From: a candidate division TA06 bacterium | GTDB taxonomy: Bacteria; Hydrothermota; DG-26; E44-bin18 | Assembly: GCA_004376575.1 (NCBI GenBank) | Contig: SOJN01000142.1 | Coordinates: 1-64,000, forward strand | Direction: 5' to 3' | DNA: 64,000 bases | Shown here: one piece after another, positions 55,301 through 60,019 of the stretch | How the letters are laid out: every line of letters starts with the position of its first letter | Position numbering within the stretch: the first letter of the stretch is position 1 | Translations under genes and position numbers: made by a program | The notes under the pieces: model-generated | Database searches by the model: none | Seen by the model: the letters and a program-made list of their open reading frames with translations, nothing else | What the model was told of the DNA's origin: nothing

Positions 55301-55491
55301 CGAAGATGGATTTTTTCGGTCAGCTTCTTCGCCAGAAGTTCCCTTTTTGCTATGCGGATTAGATCATTTGCACCGCTCGCCTGTCCACAGGTCCCAGCAG
55401 AAATGACTATGACGGGGATGCTCGGGTCTCGCCCGGCCACAAGAAGTGCTCTGAGCGCTTTGAGGTCATCGATAGAGCTGAGTCTTTCCAT
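52321..55491 (-). CDS. NuoF-GltD fusion: NADH-dehydrogenase flavoprotein fused to NADPH/FAD glutamate synthase small chain
   Basis: The protein has 1056 residues. Part one is HydB/NuoF-like: a thioredoxin-like 2Fe-2S region (Cys35, 68, 72), the FMN/NADH site (RGRGGAGFPTG 184-194; NADEGDPGAYMD 214-225; GAGAFVCGEETAL 298-310) and a 4Fe-4S site (Cys475, 478, 481, 521). Part two is GltD/NfnB-like: two Cys groups (551, 556, 564, 568; 603, 607, 611, 615), FAD loop VVGSGPAGLSTAHYL (about 650), NAD(P) loop VIGGGNSAIDAARVAL and FAD motif PGVFAGGDVV. It is one unbroken frame. The Stn-type electron-bifurcating transhydrogenase also joins these modules (from memory). It is the catalytic heart of the operon. 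Confidence 0.92.
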   Translation of the reverse strand: MERLSSIDDLKALRALLVAGRDPSIPVIVISAGTCGQASGANDLIRIAKRELLAKKLTEKIHLRITGCHGFCETEPSALIEPRRTFYPNIDSDDMGRIVKAVAAGDVIEDLLYKDPETGNPVEKQDDIPFYKRQVRTILSRNEKVDPIRIYNYFENGGYSALSKALTKGSPEWVLNQVKVSKLRGRGGAGFPTGLKWELLAQARNGARKFLVCNADEGDPGAYMDRSVLEANPHSVIEGMLIGAYGTRATEGVIYVRNEYPLAIKHLVIALRQACDLGLLGENILGTQFSFNIRLVKGAGAFVCGEETALMRSIEGVRPEPRQRPPYPVEKGIDSKPTVINNVETWANIPLIISNGAKQFAKVGTENNTGTKIFSLVGKIRNTGLAEVPMGITIGEIIYDIGGGPSGKAKIKAVQTGGPSGGCIPASRFDLPIDYDSLTEAGSIMGSGGMIAMDENTCMVDVTKYFMSFLKDESCGKCFTCRKGTQRMYEILDDISKGNATVEKLDLLEELAQAVKDTSMCGLGQSACNPVLSTLHYFRDEYIEHIKDKRCSAAVCKELVGAPCQSTCPVGTEAWRYIAHIQRGEYEEAYRVIREPNPFPSVCARVCHHPCEDKCRAGTSGGQAIAIRALKRLVTDRIDPATYKPKKLTKTEQKMPQVAVVGSGPAGLSTAHYLSLRGYKVTVFEAEDRPGGMLLSGIPGYRLPREVLRKEIDSLIDENVTLKAGTALGRDMTIDSLFDDGFKAIFLALGAHKSRRMDIQGEDLEGVYPAMQFLKAFNLRGKKLAKGRVGVIGGGNSAIDAARVALRQEGVESVTVIYRRTPEEMPAFEEEVEAAQDEGIELKTLLSPTRICTKNGHLSGMECIRNELGKIDSSGRRRPVPVPGTEHTIYLDTLIVAIGEQPDVQFISAMGVEINKRGTLHADPETLATSRPGVFAGGDVVTGPNTVIDAIAAGKKAAVVIDRYLRGEELRVPPKVHLPEFYLEPATITEDELAQARRAKPSTLPAESRRQSFEEVEKTLSIEDGLKEARRCLRCDLEFTQQEEETEGLTGGEEQA

Positions 55492-55521
55492 AGACGGCCA
55501 GTTCCTTGTCTGTCTGATCAG

Positions 55522-56406
55522 CTATTTGTCCGAAGAAGTGGAGTCATCACCATAGGATTGCGAATCAGTTTCTGCTATGTCCAGCATGTGACTTTTGCAC
55601 CCACGCCGGGAGCAGACCTGTATCATACCGCCCCCTCGAACAATCATCGGTATCATGGGCGCACCACAATCCGGGCAGTTCCAAGCACCAACAAGCTCAG
55701 TATGGCAATGCGGACAGAAAAAGTTAAGCACCGTATCCATCGGGATTTCGTACTCGGATTCGATGGCGTAGCTGCCATACAGGGAAGACAGCCTGAGCCA
55801 GCCGTGTTTTTGTCCAAAAGAGACGGTGACTCTTATTGACGGGTGACCGTCGATAGGGTGAGTCGGATCCATCAGGCTGTGGTTGCATCTTGCGCAACTG
55901 ACTTCGATCGGGAAAACTCGTCGGTCAGTCGCTACCTGGACCTTGTCCAAGCCGACCCGAGCTTTCTTCAGTATTCGCTTAACCTTAGCCCTGCCAACAT
56001 TGGAGAAGTAGTGACCGTCGATGACAACGATAGGTCCGAGGGCACACGCGCCAAGACAGTTGACTGTCTCCAGTGTGAACTCCTTGTCTCTGGTGGTTTC
56101 GCCGGCAGAGATCCCCAACTGGCGTTGGAATTCTTCAGCTATCATGGGTCCGCCGCGGACATGGCAGGCGGTACCCAGACACACCGATATGATGTGTTTG
56201 CCCCTGGGTTGCAGACTGAAGGATCTGTAGAATGTGGCGACCCCATATATTTCCGTAAGGGAACGACCTGTTCTTTCGGACACTGCTCTCAATGCAGCTT
56301 CGGGAAGGTAGCCATATTTTTTCTGGATGTCTTCCAGAATTGAGATGAGCTCACCCCGCTTCCCTTCGTGTTTTTTCAGTATTGCTGTAACGTCCGCTGA
56401 GTTCAT
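55522..56406 (-). CDS. NuoE-like 2Fe-2S subunit with zinc-ribbon-like C-terminal extension
   Basis: The 294-residue protein has a NuoE/HydA-type thioredoxin fold with [2Fe-2S] ligands Cys76, 81, 117, 121 (CLGTACHVRGGP; NCLGACALGP). NuoE is normally about 160 residues. The extra 130 residues contain eight Cys in CxxC-type pairs (171/174, 231/234, 244/247, 265/270; FCPHCHTEL, NCPDCGAPM), likely zinc ribbons or an extra cluster. It is the first gene of the operon, 30 bases before the fusion gene. A good sigma-70 promoter lies upstream. Confidence 0.88.
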   Translation of the reverse strand: MNSADVTAILKKHEGKRGELISILEDIQKKYGYLPEAALRAVSERTGRSLTEIYGVATFYRSFSLQPRGKHIISVCLGTACHVRGGPMIAEEFQRQLGISAGETTRDKEFTLETVNCLGACALGPIVVIDGHYFSNVGRAKVKRILKKARVGLDKVQVATDRRVFPIEVSCARCNHSLMDPTHPIDGHPSIRVTVSFGQKHGWLRLSSLYGSYAIESEYEIPMDTVLNFFCPHCHTELVGAWNCPDCGAPMIPMIVRGGGMIQVCSRRGCKSHMLDIAETDSQSYGDDSTSSDK

Positions 56407-56500
56407 CTGTTTGCTTCCTGCGGTGAAAACACCCGGAACTGAATGTGTCCGGAGCTCTTCAGGAATCGATTCTTGTCAAATGATAAGATAGGGAAATACA

Positions 56501-56529
56501 TTTATACTCTAATCATATGGGCGTGTCAA
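56501..56529 (-). promoter_or_regulatory. Sigma-70 promoter of the NuoE/NuoF-GltD operon
   Basis: On the minus strand TTGACA (56529-56524), 17-base spacer, TATAAA (56506-56501). The leader to the ATG at 56406 is about 90 bases. Confidence 0.75.
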
Positions 56530-56559
56530 GTCTATTTGCCCAAAAAATCCAGCAATTGG

Positions 56560-57310
56560 TGATGCCCCCGTGGAACGGCCCGGGCAAGCAGGCCCCGTGT
56601 ATCTCACTCCGTGAGAAACGGGGCAGGCAGGGGCGACGAAGCAATCCACCTATTACGAAGGACGCCCCCCTCCTGTCATTGCGATGAGCCCGTCAGGGCG
56701 AAGAAGCAATCTCCCGATGGGTTTTCCTTTAGACTTTTTGATTTTTGCACTTTGCATTTTCATTTGAAGTATGTTAGTTGATAATCTGTTTTTGTAGGGG
56801 CGCGGTTGCCGCGCCCATCTTTCTGGGCAGGGGAACCCTTGCCCCTACACAGGTCGTTGTAAAGAGCCCTGAGGCCCGAGCGAGGTCGAAAGGCGAAAAT
56901 CTAGGGTTGTCCCCATGCACCCTTCTATGCAAGCAAGACGTGCTTGCCCTTCTTCGCCCAGTTTTCGCTCAATGTGGTTGTGTGGGACAGGCGTGGAGGG
57001 GATCCTTCGGGTTCCCTCAGGATGAAAAATATCCTGCCCTGTCTACCGACAGTGTGGATCTTTTTCAGCTACGACTGGCTTCGCCTTTTCTGACTTCGGC
57101 GCTGACGGACAGGTGGCCCATCTCCGCCCGGGTGGCTCCGATGGGCTCTGGCCCTGGCGGCCGAAGCTGGTTGTTGGGATTGGGTGGTCGAGAAGCGTAG
57201 GCGGCTTCGGAGGAGGCCGTGGAACGCCCCGGGCAGGCCGAGCCCCTATAGTGTCCCGGGTTTATGTTTTGCGTACAGCGTACGGCACGTGTAAGATCTG
57301 ACCCCGGAGT
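56560..57310. repeat. Long repeat-rich gap between divergent units
   Basis: No gene is supported in 56530-57520. It contains the CCCCGT hairpin (56593-56623) inside a GTGGAACG...GGGCAGGCAG element, TGTCATTGCGATGAG...GAAGCAATC-type repeat (about 56678-56712), a complete TGTAGGGGC double hairpin (56793-56849), a diverged copy of the position-53 repeat (57019-57070) and a GCGTACAGCGTACGGC tract (57264). Confidence 0.7.
56793..56849. repeat. TGTAGGGGC-ended double-hairpin repeat
   Basis: The 57-bp unit has perfect terminal inverted repeats TGTAGGGGC/GCCCCTACA. Inside are two hairpins, GGGCGCGG/CCGCGCCC and GGGCAGGGG/CCCTTGCCC (nearly perfect). A longer copy is at 59653-59741 and a partial one at 42977-43034. 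No transposase is present, so it is a MITE-like or structural repeat. Confidence 0.7.
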
Positions 57311-57325
57311 GAACAAACACCGGGA

Positions 57326-57374
57326 TTTTCACACTTTTAGTGCTCATCGATTGGACTTTTCACATCAATTGTGC
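57326..57374. promoter_or_regulatory. Twin TTTTCACA-N6-GTGC repeats, candidate UAS
   Basis: TTTTCACA-N6-GTGC occurs at 57326-57343 and 57357-57374, 31 bp apart (three helical turns). Each contains a CAC-N7-GTG dyad. They lie 77-125 bp upstream of the sigma-54-like promoter at 57451. Confidence 0.45.
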
Positions 57375-57450
57375 AGACAGCGTCAGTGTCGAGGACGGGT
57401 CATGGAGCTAACGTATTGCATAACAAACAGTTACTTCTAGCCCACCGGTC

Positions 57451-57466
57451 TGGCACGAAACTTGTT
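57451..57466 (+). promoter_or_regulatory. Sigma-54-like promoter of the FN3 lipoprotein
   Basis: TGGCACG-AAAC-TTGTT has a perfect -24 element and correct spacing, but GT in place of GC at -12. The start codon is 54 bases further on. Confidence 0.45.
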
Positions 57467-57520
57467 CTATCTGACGTTGGGAGGGGAGAAAGAGAACGGA
57501 TGGAGCACAAAGGAGGAAAA

Positions 57521-58282
57521 ATGAGAGTCTCAATCTTAATACTGACAATTGCTCTTCTTGTGGGCGGGTGCTGCTGGGAGGTCCATGAGCCTGACTACAC
57601 ACCACCTGCAGTACCTACTGGAGTGCACAGCATTACAGGTGACGAGAATGTTAGATTGTACTGGTACCCTAATCGCGAACGGGACTTCAAAGGGTACAAC
57701 ATCTACAGGTCCTACTACCCGGAAGGCCCATACTACACTATCGCATCCACTCCCACAGCCTATTTCACAGATTATGACGTGGAGAACGGCCAGACCTATT
57801 TCTATGCTGTATCAGCATACGATGTGCACGACAATGAGAGCGAACTTTCCTATGACATCGTGTTTGACACACCCAGGCCAGAGGGTTTCAACGTTGTGCT
57901 CTGGGATTTCATCAAATTTCCTCTGGATGCGGGCTTCAACTTCTCAGAAGAGATGGTCCAGCCATATAACTTGAGATCAACTGACATATACTTCGAAATT
58001 GAACCCAGAACGCTCATAGCCTACATAAACATAGGTCACCCCGACACAGACATACAGGATTTCGGGTACGTCGACTGTCTGGACGACATTGACTGGGCTC
58101 CGGAGAGCGGATGGTCAAGCCTGGGATATGTGGAGGCGATCGAGGGACATGGGTATATAGTATGGACATGGGACAACCATTTTGCCAAGTTTAGAATAGA
58201 GCAGATCAGGGATGAGTACATGAGAATGGATTGGGCCTATCAGATTGACCCGGGAAATCCAGAACTTGTCGAACGGCCCTAG
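57521..58282 (+). CDS. Fibronectin type III-like lipoprotein
   Basis: The 253-residue lipoprotein starts at ATG 57521 after AAAGGAGGAAAA, with a lipobox signal MRVSILILTIALLVGGC. An FN3 domain follows (about 30-115): PPAVPTGVHSITGDENVRLY, FKGYNIYRS, GQTYFYAVSAYDVHDNESEL. The remaining 130 residues are aromatic and acidic and I do not recognise them. It is probably an outer-membrane surface protein. The longer frame back to 57371 is not supported. Confidence 0.78.
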   Translation: MRVSILILTIALLVGGCCWEVHEPDYTPPAVPTGVHSITGDENVRLYWYPNRERDFKGYNIYRSYYPEGPYYTIASTPTAYFTDYDVENGQTYFYAVSAYDVHDNESELSYDIVFDTPRPEGFNVVLWDFIKFPLDAGFNFSEEMVQPYNLRSTDIYFEIEPRTLIAYINIGHPDTDIQDFGYVDCLDDIDWAPESGWSSLGYVEAIEGHGYIVWTWDNHFAKFRIEQIRDEYMRMDWAYQIDPGNPELVERP

Positions 58283-58327
58283 TTGACTGAGTAAAGCAAT
58301 TGTGGCATAATAAAGGAAGGATGGATT

Positions 58328-58729
58328 ATGATTAGAACCGCATACATTGTAATAGCGATTGCTTTCAGCCTGGCAGTAGCATTTTCTCCAGTTGTCTCGC
58401 AGGCAAGTGAGGAGGCCAAACAGGATGTTGAAAGCCGTGACACGAAAGAGGCGATTGAGGAGAAGAAAGGAGATTCGGAAGAGAACGATGATGAGGATCG
58501 CGGCGGGGACGACAATGGCTCATACGACTCTTTCATAGACGAAGATGGAGACAGAGTCGACGACCGTTGGGAGGGCTTCAGCCGGAAAAAGCCAGATGAG
58601 AAGAAAGAGAACAAGAGCGTTAAGAAGGAGAGAAAGAGACCCGAAGAGAAGAAGCCCGAGAAGGCCAGGCGACCTGAGCAATCCAGAATGAAGCGACCTC
58701 CTTCAAGATCAAAAAGCAAGAGAAGATAA
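58328..58729 (+). CDS. Secreted highly charged low-complexity protein
   Basis: This 133-residue protein has a signal peptide (about 1-26, ending SQA-S). The mature part is an acidic block (about 30-75, Glu/Asp/Lys-rich with DEDGDRVDDRW) followed by a strongly basic Lys/Arg/Pro tail ending SRSKSKRR. No known domain is visible. The start follows AAGGAAGGATGG, and it ends before a strong terminator, which supports real expression. Function is unknown. Confidence 0.6.
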   Translation: MIRTAYIVIAIAFSLAVAFSPVVSQASEEAKQDVESRDTKEAIEEKKGDSEENDDEDRGGDDNGSYDSFIDEDGDRVDDRWEGFSRKKPDEKKENKSVKKERKRPEEKKPEKARRPEQSRMKRPPSRSKSKRR

Positions 58730-58752
58730 TCGGGACAAGGGCGGCTGTTTGC

Positions 58753-58782
58753 GGCGGGGCTTTTCTCTGCCTCGCCTTTTTT
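58753..58782 (+). terminator. Rho-independent terminator
   Basis: GGCGGGGC pairs with GCCTCGCC (one G-U pair) over an 8-base loop, followed by six T, 23 bases after the charged protein gene. Confidence 0.85.
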
Positions 58783-58801
58783 CATTAGGGGGGGGTAGTA
58801 C

Positions 58802-59539
58802 ATGGCTCTGTCAACAGAGGACAGGAATGTTTACTATGAAAGGCAGGCGTGCTTTACAAAAGGCATTAGACAGCACGTGTACAGGATGATAAGTCTGGCC
58901 CAGAGCCGCAAAGTGATTGATATTGGTTCTGGGGCAGGTTCGATAGCGAAAGAGATTGCTGAAAGAGTTGACGGTCCTGTCGTGGCACTTGAGAAAGACT
59001 ACAGTCTTCTCAAGCGCGCTTCCTCATTGGATAAGGTCACATGTCTCTGTGGTGACGCGTTAAGACTTCCGTTCAAGGCTGGCTATTTTGACGCAGCCAC
59101 CTGCCACTTCCTGCTGATGTGGCTGGAGGACCCAAGCGGTGCTCTGGTGGAAATGAAGAGAGTAGTCAGACCAAGAGGATGGATTGTAGCTCTTGCCGAA
59201 CCAGACTATGGCGGGTGGGTAGGCTATCCGGAGGATATGGGAATAGGGAAAATGCTGTCCAGCGCGCTCATCAAGGAAGGCGCAGACCCCGAGGCCGGGA
59301 GGAAATTGAGGGCCATCTTTGGAAAAGCCGGGCTTGAGGCAGATGTGGGCGCCTCAGCCGGGATGTGGAATATAGAAACCCTCAGGTCCGAGTTCGAAGA
59401 GGAGTGGAAGTGGAGATTCAAAATCGTAGACAGGTCTCCGTCCCTTGAAAAGATGAAGGAGAAAGAAGCGAAAGCCATAGAAAAAGGTGAGAGGCTCCTC
59501 TTCATGCCGATATTTTATGCTTTCGCACAGAAGAAGTAG
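58802..59539 (+). CDS. Class I SAM-dependent methyltransferase
   Basis: This 245-residue Methyltransf_11-type enzyme has motif I VIDIGSGAGSIAKEIAERV, an acidic ribose contact ALEKDY, motif II/III region CLCGDALRLPFKAGYFDAAT and post-motif RVVRPRGWIVALAEPDYGG. The acceptor is unknown; the fold is like UbiE or small-molecule methyltransferases. The ATG at 58802 follows a G-rich stretch (AGGGGGGGG). It is a single gene between a terminator and a repeat spacer. Confidence 0.85.
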   Translation: MALSTEDRNVYYERQACFTKGIRQHVYRMISLAQSRKVIDIGSGAGSIAKEIAERVDGPVVALEKDYSLLKRASSLDKVTCLCGDALRLPFKAGYFDAATCHFLLMWLEDPSGALVEMKRVVRPRGWIVALAEPDYGGWVGYPEDMGIGKMLSSALIKEGADPEAGRKLRAIFGKAGLEADVGASAGMWNIETLRSEFEEEWKWRFKIVDRSPSLEKMKEKEAKAIEKGERLLFMPIFYAFAQKK

Positions 59540-59870
59540 CGAGCAACGGGCAATCAGTCTTCGGAGCCATCAGCTGTCAGCTGACGCAACACCGGGGACC
59601 CCGTGGAACGGGCCGTGCAGGCATGCACTTTTGCACTTTTGGAAACGGTTCCTGTAGGGGCAGGGTTTCCCTGCCCACGCTGCAGGCTCAGGACGCGCCT
59701 CACGGGGAAACAGAGGCGGGCGCGGAAACCGCGCCCCTACAATGCCCTGGGTTTGTGTTTTGTTTCAGCGTATAGCGTACAGCGATCTTGCATCTTATGT
59801 CTTACATCTTATATCTTGTGATTAGCTCACAGCCAGTGTCTTGTCACAGCGTATGGCGTACAGCGGAGTA
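59540..59870. repeat. Repeat spacer with large TGTAGGGGC element
   Basis: No gene is supported. The element at 59653-59741 (89 bp) has TGTAGGGGC/GCCCCTACA ends and internal GGCAGGG/CCCTGCC and GGGCGCGG/CCGCGCCC arms. GTGGAACGGGCCGTGCAGGC (59603) and GCGTATAGCGTACAGCG tracts (59767 and 59850) follow. Confidence 0.65.
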
Positions 59871-59881
59871 AGTAAATTCCC

Positions 59882-59909
59882 TTGACACACGGGCGAAAGT
59901 GGATATAAT
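59882..59909 (+). promoter_or_regulatory. Sigma-70 promoter of ileS
   Basis: TTGACA (59882-59887), 16-base spacer, TATAAT (59904-59909). Transcription should begin near 59916, giving a leader of about 100 bases. Confidence 0.8.
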
Positions 59910-59956
59910 CACACGACTTAGCAAACAAAAGGAGTCGATTCCTCTAGTCCTAAAGG

Positions 59957-59997
59957 ATCTCGCTGCCGCATCTGTAACATATGCTTAGCAGCGAGAT
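59957..59997 (+). promoter_or_regulatory. Leader hairpin upstream of ileS
   Basis: A perfect 10-bp stem, ATCTCGCTGC with GCAGCGAGAT, closes a 21-base loop. It lies in the ileS leader, 22 bases before the GTG start. No T run follows, and no T-box antiterminator sequence (TGGNACCGCG) is seen, so it is neither a simple terminator nor a classic T-box. Confidence 0.5.
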
Positions 59998-60019
59998 GTC
60001 GCTGATGAGGTGACTTGAA

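Noticed and set aside
52321-55491. NuoF-GltD fusion as an assembly artefact
   Set aside because: The frame is continuous, the linker region holds the expected GltD Cys motif, and fusions of this kind are known.
57371-57520. 50-codon upstream extension of the FN3 lipoprotein
   Set aside because: The lipobox signal and AAAGGAGG site fix the start at 57521; the extension also overlaps the candidate enhancer and promoter.
59916-60019. T-box riboswitch before ileS
   Set aside because: No TGGNACCGCG antiterminator element and no terminator are present, though a strong hairpin exists.
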